NCBI RefSeq assembly: GCF_019428685.1
Contig: NZ_CP080095.1
Location: 310,001-374,000, forward strand
Direction of reading: 5' to 3'
DNA: 64,000 bases
Source: Paraburkholderia edwinii
GTDB taxonomy: Bacteria > Pseudomonadota > Gammaproteobacteria > Burkholderiales > Burkholderiaceae
The translations under genes were made by a program, and so were the position numbers. Below the pieces are notes generated by a model. It was given only the letters and a program-made list of their open reading frames with translations, did not search any database and was not told the origin of the DNA. This document shows, one piece after another, positions 46,649 to 55,805 of this stretch. Positions within the stretch are counted from its first letter, which is position 1. Each line of letters starts with the position of its first letter.

Positions 46649-47533
46649 ATGGATATCTTTGGCATCCCGCTGCCTGCCATGTTGAGCCAGTTGCTGCTGG
46701 GTCTCGTGAACGGCTCGTTTTACGCGATCCTGAGCCTTGGGCTGGCGGTGATTTTCGGCCTGCTCAACGTGATCAACTTCGCGCACGGCGCGTTGTTTAT
46801 GCTCGGCGCCATGCTCACCTGGATGGGCTTCGCCTATTTCGGCCTGCCGTACTGGGTGATGCTCGTGCTCGCGCCGATCCTCGTCGGATTGTTCGGTATG
46901 CTGATCGAGCGTTCGATGCTGCGCTGGCTCTACAAGCTCGATCACCTGTATGGGCTGTTGCTCACGTTTGGGCTCACGCTCGTGGTGGAAGGCGTATTCC
47001 GCTCGATCTACGGCGCGTCCGGTCAACCGTACGACGTGCCCAATCTGCTTTCCGGCGCGACCAATCTCGGCTTTATGTTCCTGCCGAACTATCGCGCGTG
47101 GGTGGTCGTCGCGTCGCTGATCGTCTGCTTTGCGACATGGTTCGTGATCGAGAAGACGCGTCTTGGCGCGTATCTTCGCGCGGGTACCGAAAACCCGAAG
47201 CTGGTCGAAGCATTCGGCGTCAATGTGCCGCTGATGGTCACGCTTACCTACGGTTTCGGCGTCGCGCTCGCGGCCTTCGCCGGCGTGCTGGCTGCACCCG
47301 TTATTCAGGTCTCGCCGCTGATGGGGCAACCGCTGATCGTCACGGTGTTCGCGGTGGTCGTGATCGGCGGCATGGGTTCGATCATGGGCTCGATTCTGAC
47401 CGGCCTCGTGCTCGGCATAATCGAAGGCTTCACGCGCGTGTTCTATCCGGAGGCGTCGGCCACCGTCGTATTCGTGATCATGGCGCTCGTGCTGCTCGTG
47501 CGGCCGTCCGGTCTCTTCGGCAAGGAAAAATAA
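46649..47533 (+). CDS. ABC transporter permease, LivH-like
   Basis: 294 residues with about eight membrane segments. LivH features: LVNGSFYAILSLGLAVIFGLLNVINFAHGALFMLGA and GGMGSIMGSILTGLVLG. The ATG at 46649 (MDIFGIPLPAM) is chosen over a TTG at 46634. Its stop overlaps the LivM-like start by one base (TAATG). Confidence 0.92.
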   Translation: MDIFGIPLPAMLSQLLLGLVNGSFYAILSLGLAVIFGLLNVINFAHGALFMLGAMLTWMGFAYFGLPYWVMLVLAPILVGLFGMLIERSMLRWLYKLDHLYGLLLTFGLTLVVEGVFRSIYGASGQPYDVPNLLSGATNLGFMFLPNYRAWVVVASLIVCFATWFVIEKTRLGAYLRAGTENPKLVEAFGVNVPLMVTLTYGFGVALAAFAGVLAAPVIQVSPLMGQPLIVTVFAVVVIGGMGSIMGSILTGLVLGIIEGFTRVFYPEASATVVFVIMALVLLVRPSGLFGKEK

Positions 47534-48504
47534 TGCAGAGAAAAGCGCTTTACGTGCTGCTGCTGCTCGGCCTCATCGTCGCGCCGTTCGCGGGCGCGTA
47601 TCCGGTGTTCGTGATGAAGGTGCTGTGCTTTGCGCTGTTTGCGGCGGCGTTCAATCTTCTGATCGGTTATACGGGGCTGCTGTCGTTCGGGCATGCAATG
47701 TTTCTTTCCACGGCCGGCTATATCACCGGCTATGTGATCCAGTCGCTCGGCACGTCGCCGGAAATCGGCGTGCTGGCCGGCACTGCGGCGGCGACGCTGC
47801 TCGGACTGATCGTCGGGCTGTTTGCGATCCGCCGCCAGGGCATCTACTTCGCGATGATCACACTCGCGCTCGCGCAGATGGTCTACTTCGTGTTTTTGCA
47901 GGCGCCGTTCACGCATGGCGAGGATGGGCTGCAAGGCGTGCCACGCGGCAAGCTGTTCGGCCTGCTTGATCTGTCGTCGGATCTCACGCTGTATTTCGTC
48001 GTACTGCTGGTGATGGTGCTCGCCTTCATGCTGATCGTGCGCATCGTGCACTCGCCGTTCGGACAGGTGCTGGTCGCGATCAAGGAAAACGAGCCGCGCG
48101 CCATTTCGCTCGGCTACGATACGAACCGCTTCAAGCTGCTCGCGTTCGTGCTATCCGCGGGCCTGGCGGGCCTCGCGGGTTCGATGAAAGTGCTTGTGCT
48201 CGGGTTCGAGACACTGAGCGATGCGTACTGGACGATGTCGGGCCTCGTCGTGTTGATGACGCTGGTCGGCGGCATGGGCACGTTGTTCGGTCCGCTGCTC
48301 GGCGCTGCCCTGATCGTGTCGCTCGAAGACCGGCTTGGCGATATCGGCAACGTGATCGCGTCGGCAACCGGTATCGACTGGTTCCGTTCGCTCGGCGAAT
48401 CGGTGACGATCGTGACAGGTCTGATCTTTATCGCGTGCGTGCTTGCATTCAGGCGCGGCATTGTCGGGGAAATCGTCGCACGGGTGAAACCGCTGCGTGC
48501 CTGA
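47533..48504 (+). CDS. ABC transporter permease, LivM-like
   Basis: 323 residues with about nine membrane segments. LivM features: AFNLLIGYTGLLSFGHAMFLSTAGY, the cytosolic loop IVHSPFGQVLVAIKENEPRA, then GGMGTLFGPLLGAALI. It is the last gene of the first importer operon. A strong terminator lies 290 bases downstream. Confidence 0.92.
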   Translation: MQRKALYVLLLLGLIVAPFAGAYPVFVMKVLCFALFAAAFNLLIGYTGLLSFGHAMFLSTAGYITGYVIQSLGTSPEIGVLAGTAAATLLGLIVGLFAIRRQGIYFAMITLALAQMVYFVFLQAPFTHGEDGLQGVPRGKLFGLLDLSSDLTLYFVVLLVMVLAFMLIVRIVHSPFGQVLVAIKENEPRAISLGYDTNRFKLLAFVLSAGLAGLAGSMKVLVLGFETLSDAYWTMSGLVVLMTLVGGMGTLFGPLLGAALIVSLEDRLGDIGNVIASATGIDWFRSLGESVTIVTGLIFIACVLAFRRGIVGEIVARVKPLRA

Positions 48505-48696
48505 GTGGATGGAGCGCGGATCGAATCGCGGATGGAAGCGGATGGAAACGCTTCCGTTCATACGTGGTTGATTCGGTATCCGATCTAAAAATGCCGTTGC
48601 TAAACAAGCCTAAGGCGAGCTCGACAAGCATGTCAAAGTGTCGACACTGCGCGCCCCGATACGGTGCGCACCTGCACCACTAGGGTAAATGCTAGT

Positions 48697-48833
48697 TGTT
48701 CGAGAAAGCCCGCTTGTTTAATCTTCACACAGTTCTGATGCACCCGAATTTTGCAGGTGGAGAACGAGGAGACAATGAGGCGCTAAGCGCCCATACAAAA
48801 GCGCTGTTGGACTGGATCCAACAGCGCTTTTTA
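48697..48833 (+). ncRNA. possible short transcript with 3-codon ORF and terminator
   Basis: A weak promoter-like pair, TTGTTC (48697-48702) and TTTAAT (48718-48723) with a 15-base spacer, precedes a good ribosome-binding site (AGGAGA). ATG-AGG-CGC-TAA follows at 48775-48786, and then the terminator at 48798. No normal gene lies between. It could be a small RNA, a leader of the next operon, or the remains of a deleted gene. Confidence 0.35.
48798..48833 (+). terminator. strong intrinsic terminator
   Basis: Perfect 14-bp stem AAAGCGCTGTTGGA/TCCAACAGCGCTTT with loop CTGGA, followed by T-rich sequence. It lies 290 bases after the LivM-like gene and just after the 3-codon ORF. Confidence 0.88.
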
Positions 48834-49051
48834 CTTTTCTGCCTGCCGTTGTCGATCTCCTTTGCGGACCGGTCCGGCGCGTTCAACTTGTCGCGTCAAT
48901 CGATAGAGGACCAGGCCGCATTTCATCGCAAGCCGACGGCTGCCTCCATAAGCCGACCATTCCTTCCCCAGCGATCGACACTGCGTTGAGCGCGCGGCCG
49001 CATGCCTTGCCGCGTTCGGCTACACTCGCCATTCCCTGTTATTGACGTCAC

Positions 49052-49075
49052 TGGCATGACCTTAAAGTCATGCCA
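49052..49075. promoter_or_regulatory. palindrome upstream of the second importer, operator-like
   Basis: TGGCATGAC-CTTAAA-GTCATGCCA: a perfect 9-bp inverted repeat with a 6-base spacer, 57 bases before the start of the binding protein gene. No T-run follows, so an operator is more likely than a terminator. Confidence 0.5.
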
Positions 49076-49131
49076 TTTAATACCGGCCCTTTATATCAAT
49101 GGTGTTTCGGATATGGGGCAAAAGGAGTGGA

Positions 49132-50286
49132 ATGAAGTCGGCATTGCGATGGATGAGCGCGGCGTTTTTGTGTGTGGCATATCACGGCGCGATAGCGGCG
49201 GACGTAAAGATCGGCATCACGGTTTCGGCGACAGGCCCGGCCGCCTCGCTCGGTATCCCTGAGAAGAACACCACGACGCTGCTGCCGAAAGAAATAGCAG
49301 GGCAGAAGGTCGACTACATCGTGCTTGACGACGCAACCGATTCGACGCAGGCCGTGAAGAACACGCGCAAGCTGATTAGCGAAGATCACGTCGACGCATT
49401 GATCGGCTCGACGGTTGTGCCTAACTCGCTCGCCATGATCGACATCGCCAGCGAAGCTCAAACGCCGATGATCTCGCTCGCCGCGGCCGCCGCGATCGTC
49501 GAGCCAATGGATGCGAAGCGCGCGTGGGTCTTCAAGACGCCGCAAAACGACATCCTGATGGCAACCGCCATCGCGCAGCATATGGCGAGTCATGGCGTGA
49601 AGACGGTCGCGTTTATCGGCTTTGCGGATGCGTATGGCGAGAGCTGGTTCAAGGAGTTCTCGAAGGCGGCGGAGTTGGCGAAGATCAAGGTCGTCGCGAA
49701 CGAGCGCTTCGCGCGCAATGACACGTCGGTGACAGGACAGGTACTGAAGATGATGGCGCAGCACCCGGATGCGGTGCTGATCGCCGGCGCCGGCACGCCG
49801 GCCGCACTGCCGCAGCGCACGCTCAAGGAGCGCGGCTACAACGGTAAGTACTATCAGACGCATGGCGTCGCGAACAACGACTTCCTGCGTGTCTGCGGCA
49901 AGGATTGCGATGGCACGTATCTGCCGGCCGGGCCACTGCTGGTCGCCGATCAGCTGCCGGCGTCGAACCCCGCGAAAGAAGCCGCACTCACGTATAAGCA
50001 TGCGTACGAGTCCGTGTACGGCGCCGGGTCAGTGTCGACATTTGGCGGCCATATGTGGGATGCTGGGCTGCTGCTGCAGCGTGCGATTCCCGTCGCGCTG
50101 AAGAAGGGCCAGCCGGGCACGCCGGCATTCCGCGAGGCGCTGCGTGCGGCGCTCGAAAACACCAGGGACCTGCCGGCCTCGCAAGGCATCTTTAACATGA
50201 GCGCCAACGATCACGCGGGCCTCGATCAGCGGGCGCGCGTCATGGTGCAGATCGTCGACGGGAAGTGGAAGCTCGTGTCGGACTAA
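49132..50286 (+). CDS. periplasmic binding protein A of the second Liv-type importer
   Basis: 384 residues. Signal peptide MKSALRWMSAAFLCVAYHGAIAA, then a type I binding fold (DVKIGITVSATGPAASLGIPEKNT and ALIGSTVVPNSLAM). A cysteine pair, RVCGKDCDG, is shared with the next protein. The ATG at 49132 has AAAGGAG upstream; the earlier ATG at 49099 would put 11 residues before the signal peptide. It is closely similar to the next gene product. Confidence 0.9.
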   Translation: MKSALRWMSAAFLCVAYHGAIAADVKIGITVSATGPAASLGIPEKNTTTLLPKEIAGQKVDYIVLDDATDSTQAVKNTRKLISEDHVDALIGSTVVPNSLAMIDIASEAQTPMISLAAAAAIVEPMDAKRAWVFKTPQNDILMATAIAQHMASHGVKTVAFIGFADAYGESWFKEFSKAAELAKIKVVANERFARNDTSVTGQVLKMMAQHPDAVLIAGAGTPAALPQRTLKERGYNGKYYQTHGVANNDFLRVCGKDCDGTYLPAGPLLVADQLPASNPAKEAALTYKHAYESVYGAGSVSTFGGHMWDAGLLLQRAIPVALKKGQPGTPAFREALRAALENTRDLPASQGIFNMSANDHAGLDQRARVMVQIVDGKWKLVSD

Positions 50287-50335
50287 TTTTTATCGGTTAC
50301 CGATGCATCGATGCATGGATGCATCCCGAGCGAAA

Positions 50336-50366
50336 AAGGCGCGTGCAGTTTTGACGCGCCTTTTTT
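50336..50366 (+). terminator. terminator between the tandem binding-protein genes
   Basis: Stem AAGGCGCGT/ACGCGCCTT with a 9-base loop and a T-run. It lies 50 bases after the first binding protein gene, so much transcription should stop before the second. Three GATGCAT copies lie just before it (about 50302-50323). Confidence 0.88.
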
Positions 50367-50447
50367 GCTGCCTGCTTGCAGGGGAACGCAGCAAAACGCA
50401 TCGAAATGCAGCGCAAACAAGCCCGGAACATCTGAACAGGTCGAACA

Positions 50448-51620
50448 ATGAACAACACGAAACCATGGATACGCGCCGCCGTCTTTGCCGCATTTGCTGC
50501 CGCATCCGCCTGCGGCGCCGGCACGGCGGCCGCGCAAGTGAAGATCGGTGTGACGCTGTCGACGACAGGGCCTGCCGCGTCGCTCGGCATTCCTGAGAAG
50601 AACACCATCGCGCTGCTGCCGAAAGAAATCGGCGGCAAGAGCGTGCAATACATCGTGCTCGACGATGCCACCGACAGCACGCACGCGGTGCAGAACGCGC
50701 ACAAGCTGATCGACGAAGACCATGTCGATGCGATCATCGGCTCGACCGTCACGCCCGGCTCGCTGGCGATGCTCGATCCGATCTCCGAAAGCAAAACACC
50801 GATGATCTCGCTCGCCGCATCCGCATCGATCGTTGAGCCGATGGACGCGAAGCGCAAATGGGCGTTCAAGACGCCACAAAACGATGCGCTGATGGCCGAT
50901 GCGATCGCCGCTTATATGGAGAAGCACGGCGTGAAATCGGTTGCGTTTATCGGCTTTGCAGATGCCTATGGCGAGAGCTGGTACACGGTCTTCAATGCGG
51001 CGGCGAATGCGCATCATCTGAAGCTCGTCGCGAACGAACGCTATAGCCGCACCGATTCATCGGTAACCGGCCAGGTGCTGAAGATGCTGTCGCAGAACCC
51101 GGATGCGGTGCTGATCGCCGGTTCCGGCACGCCCGCCGCGCTGCCTGCGAAAACGCTGAAGGAGCGCGGCTACAAGGGCAAGGTCTATCAGACGCATGGC
51201 GTAGCGAATAACGACTTCCTGCGCGTGTGCGGCAAGGATTGCGACGGTGAGTTGCTGCCCGCGGGGCCGATTCTGATCACCGATCAACTGCCCGATTCGA
51301 ACCCGGTCAAGCAGTCGTCGCAGGCTTATAAGAACGCGTATGAAAAGGTTTATGGCGTCGGTTCGGTGTCGACGTTCGGCGGACATGCATGGGATGCCGG
51401 CCAGCTGCTGCAGCGTGCGATTCCCGAAGCGTTGAAGAAAGGGCAGCCGGGCACGGTGGCGTTTCGCACGGCGCTGCGCGATGCGCTCGAAAACGTGAAG
51501 GATATGCCCGCGTCGCACGGCATCTTCAATATGACCGCGGCCGACCACAATGGCCTCGACAATCGTGCACGCGTGATCGTGCAGATCGTCGATGGCAAAT
51601 GGCAACTACAGAAAGACTAA
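50448..51620 (+). CDS. periplasmic binding protein B of the second Liv-type importer
   Basis: 390 residues. A signal peptide of about 30 residues, then a binding fold clearly homologous to the preceding protein along its whole length (for instance GFADAYGESW and THGVANNDFLRVCGKDCDG in both). A tandem duplication followed by divergence is likely. The two may offer one permease two substrate ranges. It probably has its own promoter because a terminator separates it from its twin. Confidence 0.92.
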   Translation: MNNTKPWIRAAVFAAFAAASACGAGTAAAQVKIGVTLSTTGPAASLGIPEKNTIALLPKEIGGKSVQYIVLDDATDSTHAVQNAHKLIDEDHVDAIIGSTVTPGSLAMLDPISESKTPMISLAASASIVEPMDAKRKWAFKTPQNDALMADAIAAYMEKHGVKSVAFIGFADAYGESWYTVFNAAANAHHLKLVANERYSRTDSSVTGQVLKMLSQNPDAVLIAGSGTPAALPAKTLKERGYKGKVYQTHGVANNDFLRVCGKDCDGELLPAGPILITDQLPDSNPVKQSSQAYKNAYEKVYGVGSVSTFGGHAWDAGQLLQRAIPEALKKGQPGTVAFRTALRDALENVKDMPASHGIFNMTAADHNGLDNRARVIVQIVDGKWQLQKD

Positions 51621-51957
51621 AACACGCCATCCGTCTGCGTGCGGCGGCGACATCGGCGCGCAAGCTTCGTATCAAGCACAATGGCAGGCGCTGCTGTGTC
51701 GATGAATTGTTGCGAGTAGCCGTCGCGATCAATCATCGATGCGCTAGCGGCGGCGTATAAAGCTCAAGCTCGAGCTCGAACGCCGTGAACGCATGACGGC
51801 ACGTCCGTCGCGTCTGTCGCACAAGAACGCGTGAAGCCTTCACCGCTTCGCCGCCGGTTCGAAACGCGCGACCAACGCGTTCCCGATTTCCATTTGCGCT
51901 TTTCTGCTTTTGTTTCCCCCGTTCCAGTATCCGACGTTCCAGGAAGGACGATTCTGT
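51621..51957. other. gap between binding protein B and its permease gene
   Basis: 337 bases without a supported gene. It holds the self-complementary run GCTCAAGCTCGAGCTCG near 51770. A Shine-Dalgarno AGGAAGGA precedes the permease start. A promoter for the permease-ATPase genes may lie here. Confidence 0.4.
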
Positions 51958-53013
51958 ATGGATCTATCAATCGCAGCGATCCTCGCGCAGGACGGCATCA
52001 CGACCGGTGCCATCTACGCATTGCTCGCACTCGCGCTCGTGCTGGTTTTTTCGGTGACGCGCGTGATTTTTATCCCGCAAGGGGAGTTCGTTTCGTACGG
52101 GGCGCTGACCCTGGCCGACCTGCAATCGCAGAAGTTTCCGGCCACCTGCACGATGCTCGTCGCGTTGGGCGCCGCGTGCTTTGTCGCCGAAGTCGCCGGA
52201 CTCGTTCGGCGTCCAGAACGACGCGGCAATGCGCTGCGCACGCTTGCGTTACTCGCCGGCAAATATCTGCTGTTCCCGATCGCCGTGTATGCGGTCACGC
52301 GCGATCTCTTCATGCATCCGCTGCCGATGATCGTGCAGATCGCGCTTGCGCTGCTGATCGTGATTCCGATAGGTCCGCTGGTCTACCGGTTGGCCTTTCA
52401 ACCGCTTGCCGAAGCGACCACGCTCGTGCTGCTGATCGTCGCGGTCGCGGTGCACTTCGCGATGGTGGGTCTCGGACTCGTGATGTTCGGCGCCGAAGGG
52501 TCGCGTACCAATGCGTTCTCGGATGCGACATTCAACGTCGGCACGCTGGCGATCTCCGGGCAAAGCCTCTGGGTGATCGGCACGGCAATTGTGCTGATCG
52601 TCGCGCTGTATCTGTACTTCGACCGCTCGATTGCCGGCAAGGCGCTGCGCGCGACTTCGGTGAATCGCGTCGGGGCGCAACTGGTCGGCATCGGCACGGC
52701 GCAGGCTGGGCGCCTCGCGTTCACGCTTGCGGCAGGCCTCGGCGCGCTGTGCGGCATGCTTGTCGCGCCGCTGACGACGATCTACTACGACTCGGGCTTT
52801 CTGATCGGCTTGAAGGGCTTCGTTGGCGCAATCATCGGCGGGCTGGTCAGTTATCCGCTTGCGGCCGCGGGCGCCTTGCTCGTCGGGTTGCTGGAGTCGT
52901 ACTCGTCGTTCTGGGCCAGCGCGTACAAGGAAGTGATCGTGTTCACGCTGATCATCCCGGTGCTGCTGTGGCGCAGTCTCGCGACACCGCACATCGAAGA
53001 GGCGGAGGAGTGA
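51958..53013 (+). CDS. ABC transporter permease, LivH-like (second importer)
   Basis: 351 residues with about nine membrane segments. The LivH opening ([33 protein letters not shown]) and the end block [23 protein letters not shown] are clear. A cytosolic segment of about 25 polar residues (about 85-105) extends it beyond the usual 290-300. The ATG at 51958 is the first in the membrane-protein frame with a ribosome-binding site. Four bases separate it from the fused gene. Confidence 0.9.
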   Translation: MDLSIAAILAQDGITTGAIYALLALALVLVFSVTRVIFIPQGEFVSYGALTLADLQSQKFPATCTMLVALGAACFVAEVAGLVRRPERRGNALRTLALLAGKYLLFPIAVYAVTRDLFMHPLPMIVQIALALLIVIPIGPLVYRLAFQPLAEATTLVLLIVAVAVHFAMVGLGLVMFGAEGSRTNAFSDATFNVGTLAISGQSLWVIGTAIVLIVALYLYFDRSIAGKALRATSVNRVGAQLVGIGTAQAGRLAFTLAAGLGALCGMLVAPLTTIYYDSGFLIGLKGFVGAIIGGLVSYPLAAAGALLVGLLESYSSFWASAYKEVIVFTLIIPVLLWRSLATPHIEEAEE

Positions 53014-53017
53014 CGCG

Positions 53018-54802
53018 ATGAAACGCCTCGTTCGGAATGGACCGTTCTATCTATTTCTTGTTGCGCTGTTCGCGTTGCCGGTGCTGCCGAAACCGATTCA
53101 CGTGCCCGAGTACTGGATCACGCTGCTCAACTACATCGGGCTCTATTCGATCGTCGCGATCGGCCTCGTGCTGCTAACCGGCATCGGCGGCATGACGAGC
53201 TTCGGGCAGGCTGCATTCGTCGGCATCGGCGCGTATTCGACCGCCTATCTGACCACGCAATTCGGCGTGTCGCCATGGCTCGGACTTATCGCCGGCGTGT
53301 TGCTGACCGCGCTGATCGCGCTCGTGCTTGGCCTTGTGACGATGCGGCTGTCCGGGCATTTCCTGCCGCTCGGCACGATCGCCTGGGGTCTCGCGCTGTT
53401 CTTTCTGTTCGGCAATCTCGAGTTCCTCGGCAAGTACGACGGCATCAACGGCATTCCGGTGCTGAACCTGCTGGGTATCGACCTCGAGACCGGACGGCAT
53501 ATCTATTACCTGATCTGGCTTGTCGTGCTCGGCGCGGCCGTCTCTGTTCAGAATCTGCTTAATAGTCGGCCGGGGCGGGCGATTCGCGCGCTGCGCGGCG
53601 GCGGAGCGATGGCGGAGGCGATGGGCGTCGATACGGCGTGGATGCGCGTCGTGATTTTTATCTACGCTGCAGTGCTCGCCGCGATTTCCGGCTTTCTCTA
53701 TGCGCACTTGCAGCGGGCAGTGAATCCGACACCGTTTGGGCTGAACCATGGCATCGAGTATCTGTTTATGGCTGTGGTTGGCGGCGTGTCGTACGTGTGG
53801 GGCGCCGTGCTCGGCGCCGCGATTCTGACCGTGTTGCAGGACTATCTGCAAACGCTGCTGCCGAAGCTGCTTGGCGAGAACGGCAACTTCGAAGTGATCG
53901 TCTTCGGCATTTTGATGGTTGTGCTGCTGCAGTACGCACGCGGCGGTGTCTGGCCGCTGGTCGCGCGGTTCTTTCCGCGTGGACCGCGTGCGCATGTGCC
54001 CGACAACGCGCAGCCATTGCCGATGCGCGGTAAGCCGGCGATGGGCGAACGGCTGCTGAGCGTCGACAAGGTGCGCAAGGAGTTCGGCGGGCTGGTTGCC
54101 GTCAATGACGTGAGTTTTGACGTGAAGTCGGGCGAGATTATCGGACTCATCGGCCCGAATGGCGCCGGCAAGTCGACCACATTCAATCTGGTCACGGGAG
54201 TGACGGAGCCGACGCGCGGCACGGTGATGTTCCGCGGCGAGCGGATCGACGGGTTCAGTTCGCGCGAGATCGCAAGGCGCGGGATTGGACGGACTTTTCA
54301 GCACGTCAAGCTGCTAGCGGGCATGACGGTGCTCGAGAACGTGGCGATCGGCGCGCATCTGCGCGGACGTGCCGGTGTCTGGCGCAGCATCGCGCGGCTC
54401 AATCGCTCGGAGGAAGCGCGGTTGATGGCGGAGGCCGCACGGCAGATCCGGCGCGTCGGGCTCGAGCAGCATATGAATGACGAAGCGGGAAGCCTGCCGC
54501 TCGGCCAGCAACGGATCCTCGAAATCGCGCGTGCGCTGTGCAGCGACCCAGTGCTGCTGCTGCTCGACGAACCCGCCGCCGGACTTCGTTATCAGGAGAA
54601 GCAACAGCTGGCCGCGCTGCTGCGCCGGTTGCGCGACGAAGGCATGAGTATCCTGCTCGTCGAACACGATATGGACTTCGTGATGAATCTGACGGATCGG
54701 CTCGTGGTGATGGAGTTCGGCACGCGCATCGCGGAAGGTTTGCCGCAGGACGTGCAGAAGGATCCGGCCGTGCTCGAAGCGTATCTGGGCGGAGTGGAGT
54801 GA
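53018..54802 (+). CDS. fused LivM-like permease and LivG-like ATPase
   Basis: 594 residues. Residues 1-about 320 form a LivM-type permease ([20 protein letters not shown] and [16 protein letters not shown]). Residues about 345-594 form an ATPase with Walker [10 protein letters not shown], signature [12 protein letters not shown] and Walker [13 protein letters not shown] basic linker joins the two. In most Liv systems these are separate subunits. One frame runs through without a break, so the fusion is real. It overlaps the LivF-like start by one base. Confidence 0.93.
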   Translation: MKRLVRNGPFYLFLVALFALPVLPKPIHVPEYWITLLNYIGLYSIVAIGLVLLTGIGGMTSFGQAAFVGIGAYSTAYLTTQFGVSPWLGLIAGVLLTALIALVLGLVTMRLSGHFLPLGTIAWGLALFFLFGNLEFLGKYDGINGIPVLNLLGIDLETGRHIYYLIWLVVLGAAVSVQNLLNSRPGRAIRALRGGGAMAEAMGVDTAWMRVVIFIYAAVLAAISGFLYAHLQRAVNPTPFGLNHGIEYLFMAVVGGVSYVWGAVLGAAILTVLQDYLQTLLPKLLGENGNFEVIVFGILMVVLLQYARGGVWPLVARFFPRGPRAHVPDNAQPLPMRGKPAMGERLLSVDKVRKEFGGLVAVNDVSFDVKSGEIIGLIGPNGAGKSTTFNLVTGVTEPTRGTVMFRGERIDGFSSREIARRGIGRTFQHVKLLAGMTVLENVAIGAHLRGRAGVWRSIARLNRSEEARLMAEAARQIRRVGLEQHMNDEAGSLPLGQQRILEIARALCSDPVLLLLDEPAAGLRYQEKQQLAALLRRLRDEGMSILLVEHDMDFVMNLTDRLVVMEFGTRIAEGLPQDVQKDPAVLEAYLGGVE

Positions 54803-55575
54803 TGACGATGACTAACGTAACGTCTGCTATGCCTGCGCCGATTCTGCGAGTGGACGGATTGTCCGTGCGCTATGGGAAGGTCGAGGCGCTACACGGTGCG
54901 CGGATCGAGGTGCGGCCGGGCCAGATCGTCTCGGTGATCGGGCCAAATGGAGCAGGGAAGTCGACGCTGCTGAACGCGATCATGGGCTCGCTGCCGGTGA
55001 CCGGATCCGCGCAGGGCGAGATTCTCTTTCGCTCGCGCGACGTGAGCGCGTTGCCGGTCGAACAGCGCGTCGCGGGTGGCATGTGTCTTGTGCCGGAAAA
55101 GCGTGAGTTGTTCGCGACGATGACGGTCGAGGACAATCTTGTGCTCGGAGCGTACCGGCGGAAGAAGGCGGGCGAGCGGAATTATCTCGATCAGCTCGAT
55201 CCGGTGTTCGGGTTGTTTCCACGGCTGAAGGAGCGGCGGAAGCAGGCGGCCGGAACCTTGTCCGGTGGCGAGCGCCAGATGCTCGCGGTCGGTCGCGCGT
55301 TGATGGGCAAACCGGATTTGCTGATGCTCGATGAGCCGAGCCTCGGGTTGGCGCCGCTGATCGTGAAGGAGATTTTTCATATCATCAGCGCGCTGCGGGA
55401 GACCGGCGTAGCGACGTTGCTGATCGAGCAGAATGCGCGAGCGGCGTTGCAGGTTTCCGACTATGGCTATGTGCTGGAAACGGGTGAGCTTGCGCTGGAA
55501 GGGGCGGCGGCGGAGTTGGCTCAGAATCCGCGGGTGATCGAGACTTACTTGGGATTGACGAAAAAGATCGCTTGA
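54802..55575 (+). CDS. ABC transporter ATPase, LivF-like (second importer)
   Basis: 257 residues. Walker [10 protein letters not shown], signature LSGGERQML, Walker B LLMLDEPSLGLAP. It starts at the last base of the preceding stop (TGATG). An ATG at 54808 is a close alternative. It ends the importer operon, 230 bases before mnmG. Confidence 0.92.
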   Translation: MTMTNVTSAMPAPILRVDGLSVRYGKVEALHGARIEVRPGQIVSVIGPNGAGKSTLLNAIMGSLPVTGSAQGEILFRSRDVSALPVEQRVAGGMCLVPEKRELFATMTVEDNLVLGAYRRKKAGERNYLDQLDPVFGLFPRLKERRKQAAGTLSGGERQMLAVGRALMGKPDLLMLDEPSLGLAPLIVKEIFHIISALRETGVATLLIEQNARAALQVSDYGYVLETGELALEGAAAELAQNPRVIETYLGLTKKIA

Positions 55576-55671
55576 GCAGTTTGTCCATGTTGTTGCGCTG
55601 CCGCAGATTTGCATGACTTCAGGATCTTTGTTCCGGCACTGTTCCACGGATTTCGCTCCCATCCGAGACGG

Positions 55672-55691
55672 CGTGTTTCACGTGAAACACG
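55672..55691. other. parS: parS centromere site 1
   Basis: CGTGTTTCACGTGAAACACG is a perfect 20-bp palindrome containing the universal parS core GTTTCACGTGAAAC. It lies upstream of mnmG, 3.7 kb from parB. ParB loads here to organise and segregate the chromosome origin. Confidence 0.95.
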
Positions 55692-55745
55692 TCGTTTTTG
55701 TTCCCACGTCCAAAGCAACGTAAATCGGGCCAAAAGCGAACCCGT

Positions 55746-55751
55746 TATAAT
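55746..55751 (+). promoter_or_regulatory. -10 box upstream of mnmG
   Basis: A consensus TATAAT lies 55 bases before the mnmG start and 54 bases after parS site 1. No good -35 box lies at the right distance, so a regulator may help, or ParB spreading may affect it. Confidence 0.45.
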
Positions 55752-55805
55752 TCGCCCATACATTTTTCTGAAAGGCTCACGCCCACCGTCCGCGTGAGAT
55801 CTCCG

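Larger units (their letters stand above)
48505..49131. other. intergenic region between the two ABC clusters
   Basis: 627 bases with no protein gene of normal size. It holds a gene-less unit ending in a strong terminator (48697-48833) and a 24-base palindrome (49052-49075), each listed apart. GC content is lower than in the flanking genes. Confidence 0.5.

Noticed and set aside
45326..47329. Long open frame (667 codons) on the minus strand across the binding protein and permease genes
   Set aside because: It is a mirror of strong plus-strand genes in GC-rich DNA. Its composition is Arg/His/Gln-rich, with no domain or start signal.
50302..50323. Three GATGCAT copies after binding protein A as a regulatory repeat
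   Set aside because: Short, adjacent to a terminator and after the stop codon; more likely simple sequence.
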